The notes below the pieces were generated by a model that was not told the origin of the DNA, made no database searches, and saw only the letters and a program-made list of their open reading frames with translations. Below, one piece after another: positions 1-8,539 of a DNA stretch of 64,000 bases (positions within the stretch are counted from its first letter, which is position 1; each line of letters starts with the position of its first letter). The translations under genes and the position numbers were made by a program. Source of the DNA: Thermoanaerobacterales bacterium (GTDB lineage Bacteria > Bacillota > Thermosediminibacteria > Thermosediminibacterales > Tepidanaerobacteraceae); assembly GCA_012840135.1 (NCBI GenBank), contig DUMA01000023.1, positions 1 to 64,000 of the forward strand, read 5' to 3'.

Positions 1-46
1 ACTCAACTATTAATTTTCTGGACGGTTGATATGTTCCCTCAAGCAA

Positions 47-126
47 CCAAAATAAGGGTTTCCTGACATTGCCACATCCGGCAGATCGGCCTCGGGAAAA
101 ACTAAATGTCTGGAAACCCTTTATTT
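47..126. repeat. Long imperfect inverted repeat 3' of rlmD
   Basis: Arms at 51-70 and 103-124 pair almost perfectly (AGGGTTTCC-T-GACATT with AATGTC-T-GGAAACCCT) around a GC-rich loop. It starts about 25 nt after the stop of the minus-strand methyltransferase, so it may act as its terminator or 3' stabiliser. The loop carries a GGG-AAAACTA motif resembling the ~95-bp repeat family elsewhere in the window, so it may be a diverged member. Confidence 0.5.
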
Positions 127-149
127 AGAAGCTTTTCTGTTCTTTATTT

Positions 150-1517
150 CTAAACCCTTGACATCAATGTGACGCACTCAACATGGTGAGTGTGCGGGAA
201 CATATCTACAGGCTGGACTTCTTTTGTTTGGTAGCCGCGGTCCTCCAGGAACCTCAGGTCCCGGGCCAAAGTGGCGGGGTTGCATGAAACGTAGACCATA
301 TTTCGGGGTGCCATATCGACAGCGGCTTTAAGAAGTTTCTCATCGCAGCCCCGGCGGGGAGGGTCCATCACTATGACATCGGCTCTGGCCCCTTTCCTGA
401 CAAGCTCAGGCATTACTTCTTCGGCCGCTCCCTCGATAAATTCGACATTGCTTATCCCGTTTATTTCGGCGTTGTGCCGGGCATCCTTCACCGCCGCATC
501 GACTATCTCTATGCCGTATACTTTTCTGGCTCTTCGGGCTAAAAACAAAGTGATGGTGCCTATGCCGCAGTAAGTGTCTATGACCGTTTCATCCCCGGTC
601 AGGCCGGCATATTCCAGGGCTTTTTCGTAGAGTATTTCTACCTGCACCGGATTTACCTGAAAGAAAGACAGCGGAGACAGACTGAATTTTATCTCGCCGA
701 TGTAGTCATAAATATAAGGGGAGCCGAAAAGCAACGTATTCCTGCTACCCAAGATGACATTGGTCCTTCTGTCGTTTTTATTCAAGATCAAACTTTTAAA
801 TCCCTTTATATTTTTTTGAAGAAGCTCTATCAGTTCCTTTTTATTCGGGATTTCATCCCCGTTTACCACCAGAATGACCATTACTTCGCCGGTCTTCATC
901 CCAACTTTCGTTACTACATGTCGCAGGAGGCCGGTATGCTTTTCCTCATTATAAACTGGCACACGACAACGGTTGGCCCATTCCTTTACCGTTGCGGCTA
1001 CATCATCATTGATCCCGTGCTGTATCATGCATGAATTGGAAGGAACTATGCTGTGAGTCCTCTTTTCGTAAAACCCCAGCACAGCCTGGCCCCTTTCCTC
1101 CCCTACCGGATACTGGGCCTTATTGCGGTATCTCCAAGGATCGGGCATGCCGATAGTATCATGGACTATTGTCTTGATGCGACCGATCCTTTCCAGACTG
1201 TCTTTCACCTTTTGGGTTTTAAACTCCAGTTGCCCTTTGTATGATAAGTGCTGAAGCGAGCATCCGCCGCAGCGCTCCGCGTGCGGGCATGCCGGCGTTA
1301 TCCTTTCCTGAGAAGGAACTTGGATTTTTTCCAAATGGGCTATGGCGTAATTCCTGGCGGTTTTGTCGATCCGAGCTCTTACCCTCTCACCCTTTAACGC
1401 TCCCTCCACAAAAACTGCCATACCGTCTATCCTGCCTATTCCCTGGCCTTCATGGGCCATGCCTTCGATGTCAATTTCAATGCTCTGACCTTTTTTTATC
1501 TCAGTATATGGTTTCAA
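150..1517 (-). CDS. rlmD: 23S rRNA (uracil-5-)-methyltransferase, RlmD/RumA family
   Basis: SAM-dependent methyltransferase that makes 5-methyluridine in 23S rRNA. Visible: an N-terminal TRAM RNA-binding domain (first ~65 residues), an Fe-S-type cysteine cluster (CPHAERCGGC near residue 80 plus a later SCMIQH cysteine), the SAM-binding DTYCGIGTITLFLA segment, the catalytic MDPPRRG motif and the SCNPATLARDL nucleophile motif near the C-terminus. The reading frame is open to an ATG at 1541, but a GGAGGG lies inside that stretch at 1525-1530, seven bases before an in-frame TTG at 1517. I therefore take the TTG as start (about 455 aa, normal for the family). RlmC/RlmCD specificity cannot be told apart here. 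Confidence 0.93.
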   Translation of the reverse strand: MKPYTEIKKGQSIEIDIEGMAHEGQGIGRIDGMAVFVEGALKGERVRARIDKTARNYAIAHLEKIQVPSQERITPACPHAERCGGCSLQHLSYKGQLEFKTQKVKDSLERIGRIKTIVHDTIGMPDPWRYRNKAQYPVGEERGQAVLGFYEKRTHSIVPSNSCMIQHGINDDVAATVKEWANRCRVPVYNEEKHTGLLRHVVTKVGMKTGEVMVILVVNGDEIPNKKELIELLQKNIKGFKSLILNKNDRRTNVILGSRNTLLFGSPYIYDYIGEIKFSLSPLSFFQVNPVQVEILYEKALEYAGLTGDETVIDTYCGIGTITLFLARRARKVYGIEIVDAAVKDARHNAEINGISNVEFIEGAAEEVMPELVRKGARADVIVMDPPRRGCDEKLLKAAVDMAPRNMVYVSCNPATLARDLRFLEDRGYQTKEVQPVDMFPHTHHVECVTLMSRV

Positions 1518-1670
1518 TATCAAACCCTCCAAAAAACGCATACGGCTCTATGCCGCAATATTTCGATTCGGATATGATTTTTCTACCGTCATTATATCAT
1601 TTTAATCATCATCCACAAAAGCGTTTTAACAAAAACCAACAAATAAATGGTAAATGTTACTATTTTTTGG

Positions 1671-1699
1671 TTGCATTTTTTTACAAAATTAGATATAAT
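1671..1699 (+). promoter_or_regulatory. Sigma-A promoter for riboswitch/chemoreceptor transcript
   Basis: TTGCAT at 1671-1676, a 17-bp spacer and TATAAT at 1694-1699. Transcription would begin near 1706, just before the riboswitch. Confidence 0.75.
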
Positions 1700-1715
1700 T
1701 AGATAAAACATGTCC

Positions 1716-1797
1716 TTTTTGGCAAACTCCCCGAAAGGGGCGGGCGCAAAGCTATGGGCCTAAAGCATTCGACATGCTATGGTTGCCAGGTTGCATC
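1716..1797 (+). ncRNA. Cyclic di-GMP-I (GEMM-I) riboswitch
   Basis: The segment shows the hallmarks of the GEMM-I aptamer: a P1 strand ending in GGCAAAC, a GAAA tetraloop hairpin (CTCCCCGAAAGGGGCGGG), the GCGCAAAGC core, GGGCCTAAAG, and the 3' strand ATGGTTGCCAGGTTGC. It sits between a strong promoter and a terminator hairpin, 70 nt before a chemoreceptor gene. GEMM-I elements are known upstream of motility and chemotaxis genes. The arrangement suggests control by transcription termination, but the ON/OFF direction was not worked out. Confidence 0.9.
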
Positions 1798-1806
1798 ACA
1801 ATAATC

Positions 1807-1825
1807 GCCCAGAAGGGCATTTTTT
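1807..1825 (+). terminator. Riboswitch expression-platform terminator
   Basis: GCCC-agaa-GGGC followed by ATTTTTTATT directly after the aptamer; probably the attenuator switched by c-di-GMP. Confidence 0.65.
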
Positions 1826-1868
1826 ATTATAGTTTATTTCTCAATAATAATTCAGGGGGGTTTTTCAT

Positions 1869-3905
1869 GTGAAAAGAAGTTTTAAAACTCTTGCGCTATT
1901 TTCTTCATTAAAACCTCGCTCCGGCGTTGTTAATGTGAAAAGAAGTTTAAAAACTCGTCTTGCCGTATACCTCACCGCAATGGCTCTTATTCCTCTCATT
2001 ATCATGGGAGTCATAATCAATTACCTGGTCAAGGATTCCATGATGCAGGAAATCCAGGATAAAGTCAGTATAGTCGTAGACAATCTAAATGATAATATAG
2101 ACCTTTTTATAGAGCAGAACAAGAATCTCGTAACCTTCCTTGCTAACACAAAAACTGTAAGGTCCTTGAACCAGGACCAGATAACTCCGTTCCTTTATGA
2201 CATGACTCAGCAAAACCCACAGATACTGCGCATATATGTGGCCGATACCAGCGGAAAGGTTTTTGCAATACCCTTCGCCACATTCCCCGATAATTATGAT
2301 GTTAAAAACGAGCCGTGGTACACCGGTGCCATGGACGCAAAGGGTCTGTACGTGACCAAGGTCAAAGTAGACCAGATGTCCGGCAATTCCATCATATCCA
2401 TATCTAACGTCATATTATCCGACACCGGCCAGACTGTAGGCGTTCTCAGTGCAGATATATCACTGGTAAGTTTAACGAGAATAGTCATGAATATGAAAAT
2501 CGGCAACGAGGGATACGCATATGTGACCGACAGCGACGGGTATATTATAGCTCATAAGGATTATAAGATAGTAAAATCCCGCGAAAACATGTCCACTTAC
2601 GATTTCGTACAAGCGGCACTGGCGGGAAAATCGGGATTTACCACCTATGAAAAAGACGGCATCAAAAAATATGTGGCTTACGGAAAACAGAAGTCCATAG
2701 GGTGGGGCATATTCGTGCAGCAGCCGGTTCAAGAGGCCTTCGCCCATGTAAACAGGATCACGGGTACCATATACATAACAGCCATAGTAATCGCACTTCT
2801 CTGCTTGGGTATGGGTCTTTTTATAGGAAACCTGATCGCAAAACCCATCAACCATCTGGTAAAAGCGGCCAACAATGTCGCCTCTGGAAACCTAATGGAA
2901 AGTATCAATATAAAGGACACAACAGAAATCGGAATAATGGCATCATCTTTCAATTCTATGGTATCAAACCTTAAAGAGCTTGTAAAAGAGGTCATTAAGG
3001 CAGCGGAAAACCTGTCGGCTTCAGCCGAAGAATTGGCCGCCGGTGCCGAGCAGAGCAACCAGTCTGCCCAGCAGGTGGCAGGAGCCATACAGCAGATAGC
3101 AGCAGGGGCCAGTGAACAGTCCAAAAAACTTTCCGAGATCGCCGACATAGTAGATAAAATGGTGGTCTCCAACGGCAAGGTAGAGGAAAATGCTCACTCA
3201 ACGGCCTCCTCTGCCGAAGAAATGGCTCAAAAAGCAAAAGAGAGCCGCCAAAAAATAGAAGCTGCCACTGAAAAGATAAATACCATAAAATCTACGGTGG
3301 ACAAGACCAATACCATAATGCAGGAGCTGGATTCAAAGATCACCGAAATCGGCAAAATTACAGGGATAATTCGCGATATAGTAGATCAAACCAACCTCCT
3401 GGCTCTGAATGCTTCCATAGAAGCGGCTCGGGCCGGCGAACACGGCCGCGGCTTTGCTGTGGTGGCGGATGAGGTGAGAAAGCTGGCTGAACAATCGGGC
3501 GAAGCTGCAAAGCAGATAGCCGGAATCGTAAAGTTGATTCAAAACAGCAGCAGGATCGCAGTAAATGCCATGGCCGAAAGCAACAAACAGGTGAACGAAG
3601 GCCAGTTGCTCATTAGTGAAATAAACGAAAGAATAAACGCATTGATGGCACAAATAGATGCGGTGGCGCAGCGCTCCAGAGAAATTTCCACAGAACTTTC
3701 ATCTCAATATCAGAATGTGGAACACATTGTGGAAATGGTTCAGAGCATATCGATGATATCCCAGGAATCCGCTGCCAGCACCGAAGAAGTATCCGCCTCC
3801 TCGGAAGAACAGACAGCCACCATGGAAAACATAGCCTTATCGGCTCAGGAACTGGCAAAATTGGCGGAAAACCTCACATCCCTTGTCAACAAATTCAAGG
3901 TGTAA
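1869..3905 (+). CDS. Methyl-accepting chemotaxis protein with extracellular Cache domain
   Basis: Transmembrane chemoreceptor, 678 aa from a GTG start preceded by GGGGGG. Order: TM1 (about 33-55), a periplasmic-type dCache sensor (about 65-300), TM2 (about 300-325), HAMP (about 325-378) and a cytoplasmic signalling helix pair. The conserved hairpin tip ([21 protein letters not shown]) marks an interaction site for CheA/CheW. The Cache fold with its DxxxRxWYxxA-like segment ([12 protein letters not shown]) is typical of small-ligand receptors, often amino acids; the ligand is unknown. Expression is under the c-di-GMP riboswitch just upstream. The first 22 codons are a near copy of the next stretch (see findings), so a second GTG at 1935 is an alternative start. 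Confidence 0.93.
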   Translation: MKRSFKTLALFSSLKPRSGVVNVKRSLKTRLAVYLTAMALIPLIIMGVIINYLVKDSMMQEIQDKVSIVVDNLNDNIDLFIEQNKNLVTFLANTKTVRSLNQDQITPFLYDMTQQNPQILRIYVADTSGKVFAIPFATFPDNYDVKNEPWYTGAMDAKGLYVTKVKVDQMSGNSIISISNVILSDTGQTVGVLSADISLVSLTRIVMNMKIGNEGYAYVTDSDGYIIAHKDYKIVKSRENMSTYDFVQAALAGKSGFTTYEKDGIKKYVAYGKQKSIGWGIFVQQPVQEAFAHVNRITGTIYITAIVIALLCLGMGLFIGNLIAKPINHLVKAANNVASGNLMESINIKDTTEIGIMASSFNSMVSNLKELVKEVIKAAENLSASAEELAAGAEQSNQSAQQVAGAIQQIAAGASEQSKKLSEIADIVDKMVVSNGKVEENAHSTASSAEEMAQKAKESRQKIEAATEKINTIKSTVDKTNTIMQELDSKITEIGKITGIIRDIVDQTNLLALNASIEAARAGEHGRGFAVVADEVRKLAEQSGEAAKQIAGIVKLIQNSSRIAVNAMAESNKQVNEGQLLISEINERINALMAQIDAVAQRSREISTELSSQYQNVEHIVEMVQSISMISQESAASTEEVSASSEEQTATMENIALSAQELAKLAENLTSLVNKFKV

Positions 3906-3923
3906 TAAAGCTATCCGAACAAA

Positions 3924-3950
3924 AAGCCCGGAATCCCGGGCTTATTTATT
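3924..3950 (+). terminator. Rho-independent terminator of chemoreceptor gene
   Basis: AAGCCCGG-aatc-CCGGGCTT followed by ATTTATTT, 20 nt after the stop codon. Confidence 0.85.
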
Positions 3951-3964
3951 TCCACCTGCAGTTT

Positions 3965-4303
3965 TTAAATCTGATGTATCTTTTCATGAGCAAAAAGCCT
4001 ATCATCAAGCTTTTTTATGTCGTCCCAAATATACTTCAATTCTTTTCTTATCTCTTTCTGCCCTTCTTCTATTTTTTTCTGTCTATCCTCAAGCCTCTTC
4101 TGACCTTCCTCCAATTTAACCTGTCTTTCTTCAAGCCTCTTCTGACCTTCCTCCAATTTAACCTGTCTTTCTTCAAGCCTCTTTTGACCTTCCTCTAATT
4201 TAACCTGTCTTTCTTCAAGCCTTTTTTGCCCTTCTTTTAATTCTGTTACACTACTTTCAATACCATCTACTTTTTCTAAAATCTTTTTTAATAATTCTTC
4301 CAT
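3965..4303 (-). CDS. Small coiled-coil protein with 14-residue tandem repeats
   Basis: 112 aa, function not recognised. After an N-terminal amphipathic helix, residues ~25-85 are a tandem array of a 14-residue unit, RLEERQVKLEEGQK, i.e. two heptads, giving a continuous charged coiled coil; the C-terminus reads KKLDDRLFAHEKIHQI. SD AGGGGGA lies 7 nt before the ATG. Proteins of this kind are common in clostridia and vary in repeat number. It follows the chemoreceptor convergently and precedes no clear operon. Confidence 0.75.
   Translation of the reverse strand: MEELLKKILEKVDGIESSVTELKEGQKRLEERQVKLEEGQKRLEERQVKLEEGQKRLEERQVKLEEGQKRLEDRQKKIEEGQKEIRKELKYIWDDIKKLDDRLFAHEKIHQI
4091..4240. repeat. 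42-bp in-frame tandem repeat, about 3.5 copies
   Basis: Units begin near 4091, 4133 and 4175 with almost identical sequence and a partial fourth. They encode the coiled-coil heptads, and 42 bp keeps the frame when copy number changes. Confidence 0.85.
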
Positions 4304-4385
4304 TTAAAGTCCCCCTATAAAAACTTCATGTCATTATTATAGCATTTTTTTTACAAAAAGGGGGAATTTTTCTTATAGGTTTTCC

Positions 4386-5540
4386 TTATACCACTTTCCG
4401 GTTTAAACTCAATACACTTTTATAAATCGATACAAGTTCCCTATCGAGTAGCGGCCTTTTTAAAGCTACGGCCATGCTCCGCACTTCTTCCAGTATGTCT
4501 TTTGCCAGATCTTCATCTATAAAGATACCGTATTCCTTTAACTTGGTCTTTATGGAAGCGGTGCCGGAGTGTTTTCCTATGATGATTTTCCTCTTGAGGC
4601 CCAGTTCCGCCGGGTCTAAAAACTCATAGGTGGACGGATCTTTTATGACACCATCGGCATGGATGCCCGATTCATGGGCAAAAATGTTTTCGCCCACTAT
4701 GGTCTTGTTTACGGAAAGGGGCCTTGCCGAAGCTTTCGCCACATATTCACAGATTTCTTTCAACATGGGAACCTTTATGGCCACATCGCAGCCCATGGTG
4801 TATTTTAGGGCCATCGCCACCTCTTCCAGAGGAGCATTGCCGGCCCGCTCACCCAGACCGTTTACTGTAACGCCCACATAAGACGCTCCTGCCTCTATAC
4901 CCGCCAGAGCGTTGGCAGTGGCCATGCCCAGGTCATTGTGGGTGTGCATTTCAACTTCGATTTGAGTCTTCTCTATGAGCTCCTTTACCATTTTGGAAGT
5001 TTTAAAGGGATTGAGTATGCCCAATGTGTCGCAGAATCGAAGCCTGTCGGCTCCCGCTTTTTTAGCTTCCCGAGCAAATTCTATCAGAAAACCCATGTCC
5101 GTCCTGGATGCGTCTTCGGCATTTACAGAAACATATACCCCCTGACTTTTGGCATATTCCGCAGCTTTCACCATCTGATCCAGGACCCATTCTCTGCTCT
5201 TTTTCAGCTTGTTCTTTATGTGTATGTCTGAAGTGGAAATGGAGATGGCCACCGCATCTACACCGCAGTCTATGGCCTCCTTAATATCATCGATGCTGGC
5301 CCTGTTCCATGCCATGATGCTAGCTGAAAGGCCCGATTTTACAATAGCCTTAATAGCAGCTTTTTCATCTCCACCCATTACCGGAGTTCCGACTTCCAAC
5401 TGGTCTACTCCCAGTTCGTCCAGCATCCTGGCAATCTCCAGTTTTTCATGATTGGCAAAGACCACTCCGGCCGTCTGCTCCCCATCTCTCAAAGTGGTAT
5501 CCACAAATTTTATTTTCCTTCCCATCAAATCCGCAGCCAT
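4386..5540 (-). CDS. Homocitrate synthase (NifV-type) or Re-citrate synthase
   Basis: 384 aa DRE-TIM metallolyase of the isopropylmalate/homocitrate synthase family, condensing acetyl-CoA with a 2-oxo acid. Visible: the N-terminal FVDTTLRDGEQTAGV motif, the metal-binding HTHNDLGMATANAL, ERAGNAPLEE and the HESGIHADG segment. There is no C-terminal LeuA regulatory domain, and the length matches NifV. No nif or lysine genes lie nearby. In several clostridia a paralogue of this family is the Re-face citrate synthase, so citrate formation is a live alternative. SD GGAGAGG precedes the ATG by 6 nt. A perfect consensus promoter with a palindromic operator lies upstream. Confidence 0.85.
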   Translation of the reverse strand: MAADLMGRKIKFVDTTLRDGEQTAGVVFANHEKLEIARMLDELGVDQLEVGTPVMGGDEKAAIKAIVKSGLSASIMAWNRASIDDIKEAIDCGVDAVAISISTSDIHIKNKLKKSREWVLDQMVKAAEYAKSQGVYVSVNAEDASRTDMGFLIEFAREAKKAGADRLRFCDTLGILNPFKTSKMVKELIEKTQIEVEMHTHNDLGMATANALAGIEAGASYVGVTVNGLGERAGNAPLEEVAMALKYTMGCDVAIKVPMLKEICEYVAKASARPLSVNKTIVGENIFAHESGIHADGVIKDPSTYEFLDPAELGLKRKIIIGKHSGTASIKTKLKEYGIFIDEDLAKDILEEVRSMAVALKRPLLDRELVSIYKSVLSLNRKVV

Positions 5541-5567
5541 ACAGCACCTCTCCTGTTCTTATGTATT

Positions 5568-5606
5568 ATTGTATACAATTATACTTGTGCTTATGTCTTT
5601 TGTCAA
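5568..5606 (-). promoter_or_regulatory. Consensus promoter with GntR-like palindromic operator
   Basis: On the minus strand TTGACA (5606-5601), a 17-bp spacer and TATAAT (5583-5578). The palindrome ATTGTATACAAT (5568-5579) overlaps the end of the -10 and the expected start site, so a bound repressor would block the synthase promoter. FadR-type GntR regulators use sites of this form. Confidence 0.7.
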
Positions 5607-5715
5607 TAGCTCTTTTTGGTTTTTAAAAAAATAAGCCAGGGTAACATAACATCCTGACTCCAGCTTGTATACAAAGCCCATTATATTGAGCTGCAGACAC
5701 TCCCGCACGTCTAAC

Positions 5716-6198
5716 TCATTTTTTAGAAGGGCCCTCTATCTTTAAACCTTTAAACCCATTTTGCCTCATGGCTTCGTATACAACTATAGCTACCGAATTG
5801 GAGAGGTTCAGGGATCTGGCGTCATCTACCATAGGTATCCTGGCGCACCGGTCCCAGTGAGCTTTTAATATCTCCAGTGGAAGGCCGGCAGTCTCCTTGC
5901 CGAATACAAGGTAGCAGCCGGGATTATAGCTCATGTCAGCATAGCATTGTTTTGCTTTGGTAGAAAAAAAGTATTTGTCAGCACCTGGATTTTTTTCTTC
6001 AAATTCTCGGTAACTTTCATAATACTTCACTTCTACCAGGGGCCAGTAGTCGAGCCCAGCCCTTTTTAAGTACTTATCCTCCAAAGAAAATCCCAGAGGC
6101 CCCACAAGGTGCAGGGTACTTCCGATGGCTGCACAGGTCCTAGCCACATTTCCAGTGTTTTGTGGGATTTCCGGTTCCACCAATACCACATTGAACAT
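5716..6198 (-). CDS. trmL: tRNA (cytidine/uridine-34-2'-O)-methyltransferase TrmL
   Basis: SPOUT-class methyltransferase that 2'-O-methylates the wobble base of certain leucine tRNAs. It has the family start VVLVEPEIPQNTGNVART, LVGPLGF, the knot motif LVFGKETAGLP, and IPMVDDARSLNLSNSVAIVVYEA. The frame is open 21 nt further to a TTG, but the family begins at this ATG (6198), preceded by GGGTG. About 160 aa, full length. It stands alone between the homocitrate synthase promoter and a PHP phosphatase. Confidence 0.92.
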   Translation of the reverse strand: MFNVVLVEPEIPQNTGNVARTCAAIGSTLHLVGPLGFSLEDKYLKRAGLDYWPLVEVKYYESYREFEEKNPGADKYFFSTKAKQCYADMSYNPGCYLVFGKETAGLPLEILKAHWDRCARIPMVDDARSLNLSNSVAIVVYEAMRQNGFKGLKIEGPSKK

Positions 6199-6295
6199 AT
6201 TTATCACCCGGTTATACAAATTGAATGTTTCAAATCAGTTAATTAACTTTGATTGATTCAAGAAGTATAAAACTTGCCTTGTATCACTTTTTTTA

Positions 6296-7141
6296 TTAAG
6301 AATCGACGGTTAACGCATATATGCCCGTGCCTCTTCGGAACTTTCCGTTTTGGAACTCCGCACATTTTCCGTACCCATAGCTTTTGACAAAATCCAGCGC
6401 TTTATCAAAATCCCTGCCCACATCTTCCGGCCTGTGAGCATCGGAGTTGATAACAACCGGCACATTATATTTTTTAAAGCACTCCATCATGGCGGGCGAT
6501 GGATACATCTCGCCTACCGGCTTGCGAAGGCCGGCAGTGCTCACTTCCGCACAGATTCCAGCATCCTTCAGGGCCCTGGCTACCTCATCATAAATGTCCT
6601 TCAAATCCGCTTTAGCCCTGTGGCCGAAAACCTTTATGACATCGGGATGGGCGATGCAGTCAAAAATTCTTGATTTTATTGCTTTGAGGAGGACATCGAA
6701 GTATTCTCTGTATGTGAGATCGATGTTCCTCTTATTCCATTCGTCCCTTAATGCCGGATGGTCAAATCCGAAATCCCCCAGCCAGTGCACCGCCCCCAGC
6801 ACATAGTCGAAGGGGTATTTCGCCACGAATTCCCAGATCTCATCCTCATGTTCGGGGATATAGTCCATTTCAATCCCCAGCTTCACCGGAAGCCCCATGC
6901 TTTTGGCTTTTTGGACTATTTCTATATATTCATCAATATCCTTGGTGGCTTCGGATCCGGTCCATTTTCCCCGAAAGCCATGACTTCCCCAGAGATTTAC
7001 GGCCTGGATAAATCTGTGCCCGTGCTCGGAAAAGCCTATCTCTACAACCCTTCTCTTTTCCCCTTCTTCGACAAATTTTTTTATCCACTCAATAGTATAC
7101 GGCCCCTGTTCCAAGTGAACGTGATAATCCTTAAAATTCAT
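6296..7141 (-). CDS. PHP-domain phosphatase, histidinol-phosphatase-like
   Basis: About 281 aa polymerase-and-histidinol-phosphatase fold protein. The metal-binding motifs are the N-terminal DYHVHLE, GFSEHGH, the GIEMDYIPEHED segment, VLGAVHWL, CIAHPDVIKVFG and the late INSDAHRPEDVGRDF. These fit HisJ-like metal-dependent phosphoesterases, and the C-terminal SDAH is diagnostic. Without neighbouring his genes a role in histidine synthesis is not certain. The open frame reaches an ATG at 7156, but AGGAGG lies inside that stretch just before the ATG at 7141, which I take as start. Confidence 0.85.
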   Translation of the reverse strand: MNFKDYHVHLEQGPYTIEWIKKFVEEGEKRRVVEIGFSEHGHRFIQAVNLWGSHGFRGKWTGSEATKDIDEYIEIVQKAKSMGLPVKLGIEMDYIPEHEDEIWEFVAKYPFDYVLGAVHWLGDFGFDHPALRDEWNKRNIDLTYREYFDVLLKAIKSRIFDCIAHPDVIKVFGHRAKADLKDIYDEVARALKDAGICAEVSTAGLRKPVGEMYPSPAMMECFKKYNVPVVINSDAHRPEDVGRDFDKALDFVKSYGYGKCAEFQNGKFRRGTGIYALTVDS

Positions 7142-7310
7142 AAGATTCCTCCTCATCTATCCCCTTACCATTATATCATAAATTTTCAATTTCATTTTTA
7201 GATATCTCAAAATGAATAAATAACGCTTTTCTCCGTATAAAACAAAAAAATCATAAAAACTTTCACCGGCCTCAATTTTCTGGTAATATTAATTAGAGGA
7301 GGGATTTTTC

Positions 7311-7698
7311 ATGCCGATACAATTGAATAAAAAGGATAGACCATTTACTTACAGTGATTATTTGAAATGGACCGGCGATGAAAGATGGGAGTTGATAGAC
7401 GGCGTGGCTTATAGCATGGGCTTGATGAAAAAGGCTGCAAAGGTGCCCCGGATTTAATTGTGGAAATATCTTCACCTGCCACGGTCAAAAAAGATATGAT
7501 TTTAAAATTTTCCCGGTACGAAAGAGCCGGGGTAAAAGAATACTGGATAGTTTCTCCGGAAAATAAAACCTTCATGGTTTTTAAAATAGAACTGCCACCG
7601 ACCGCTATGGCCGACCCGATATTTATTCCGACGAAGATACCGTAAAGGTTGGCATAATTGAAGATCTAACCATAGATTTAAAGGCGGTTTTTATATAA
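7311..7698 (+). pseudogene. Uma2-family (DUF820) endonuclease-fold gene, internally deleted
   Basis: Starts well (GAGGAGGG SD, ATG at 7311; protein MPIQLNKKDRPFTYSDYLKW, WELIDG), then jumps from ..YSMG directly into LDEKGCKGAPDLIVE in another frame, so roughly the middle third including part of the PD-(D/E)XK-like core is missing. The C-terminal half (EISSPAT, KFSRYERAGVKEYWIVSP) continues. A second frameshift near 7598 precedes DRYGRPDIYSDEDTVKVG and a stop at 7698. An intact Uma2 protein is about 190 aa. A second, differently broken member lies at 17040-17585. Confidence 0.85.
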
Positions 7699-7703
7699 TA
7701 ATA

Positions 7704-7726
7704 ACCCGGAACAATTCATTCCGGGT
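7704..7726. terminator. Bidirectional terminator-like hairpin
   Basis: ACCCGGAA-caattca-TTCCGGGT between the Uma2 pseudogene and the amino-acid transporter operon, flanked by A/T-rich tails on both sides. Confidence 0.65.
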
Positions 7727-7751
7727 ATTAGCATATCTAGGGACATTAAAA

Positions 7752-7812
7752 AGTGCGGCAGCAGAGCTGCCGACGGCTGGGCGAAACTAATCCCGCTCCA
7801 TAATACATGCAC
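7752..7812. repeat. Dispersed palindromic repeat, copy A (partial)
   Basis: Contains CGGCAGCAGAGCTGCCG, GGCTGGGCGAAACTA and the conserved end CCATAATACATGC shared with copies at 47970, 54650 and 58114. The left arm is missing. It ends a few bases after the stop of the ABC ATPase gene; read on the minus strand the inner hairpin is followed by CACTTTTTAA and could terminate the operon. Confidence 0.75.
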
Positions 7813-7816
7813 AGGG

Positions 7817-8539
7817 TTATAATATCTTGCTTAAGAAATCTTTAGTCCTGGGATTTTGCGGATTGTTGTAAATTTCGTCGGGGGTGCCTTCCTCCACTAT
7901 CCTGCCTTCATCCATGAATATGACCCTATCGCCTACTTCCCGGGCAAAGCCCATTTCGTGGGTGACCACCACCATGGTCATGCCGTCCTTTGCCAGATCC
8001 TTCATGACATCCAGCACTTCCTTTATCATCTCGGGGTCAAGAGCCGACGTCGGCTCATCGAATAGCATTATCTTGGGGTTCATGGCAAGAGCCCGGGCTA
8101 TAGCCACCCTCTGCTTCTGGCCGCCGGAAAGCTGAGAAGGAAAGTTCTGAGCTTTATCGGCAAGGCCCACGCGGCTCAAAAGCTCCATAGCCTTTTCCTC
8201 GGCTTCCCTGGGCTTTTCTCCCTTTACCTTTATGGGAGCCAGAGTGACATTTTCTATAACCTTCTTATGGGGAAACAGGTTGAAATGCTGGAAGACCATG
8301 CCCACATCCTGCCTCAGCTGGTTCACATTGGTCCTGGGGTCCATTAGATTCTTGCCTTCGATATACACCTCGCCTCTTGTGGGCTTTTCCAGCAGGTTCA
8401 AGCACCTCAAAAAGGTGCTCTTTCCGGAACCGCTCGGGCCGATGACCACCACTACTTCCCCTTTTTCCACTTTATTATTTATCCCCTTCAAAACTTCCAG
8501 GTGCCCGAAATTCTTATATAGATCTCTAACTTCAATCAC
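7817..8539 (-). CDS. Polar amino-acid ABC transporter ATP-binding protein (GlnQ type)
   Basis: 240 aa ATPase energising the permease encoded upstream. Walker [10 protein letters not shown] (about residues 34-42), Q-loop [11 protein letters not shown], signature LSGGQKQR, Walker [14 protein letters not shown] and H-loop VTHEMGFA are all present. GTG start with AGGAGG 10 nt upstream, overlapping the permease stop by 8 nt, so the two are translationally coupled. Order binding protein - permease - ATPase is the usual PAAT layout. The substrate is unknown (glutamine, arginine, cystine and others are handled by relatives). Confidence 0.93.
   Translation of the reverse strand: MIEVRDLYKNFGHLEVLKGINNKVEKGEVVVVIGPSGSGKSTFLRCLNLLEKPTRGEVYIEGKNLMDPRTNVNQLRQDVGMVFQHFNLFPHKKVIENVTLAPIKVKGEKPREAEEKAMELLSRVGLADKAQNFPSQLSGGQKQRVAIARALAMNPKIMLFDEPTSALDPEMIKEVLDVMKDLAKDGMTMVVVTHEMGFAREVGDRVIFMDEGRIVEEGTPDEIYNNPQNPRTKDFLSKIL

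Noticed and set aside
3965-4303. 42-bp repeats as a CRISPR array
   Set aside because: Repeats are contiguous without spacers and encode a regular heptad protein.
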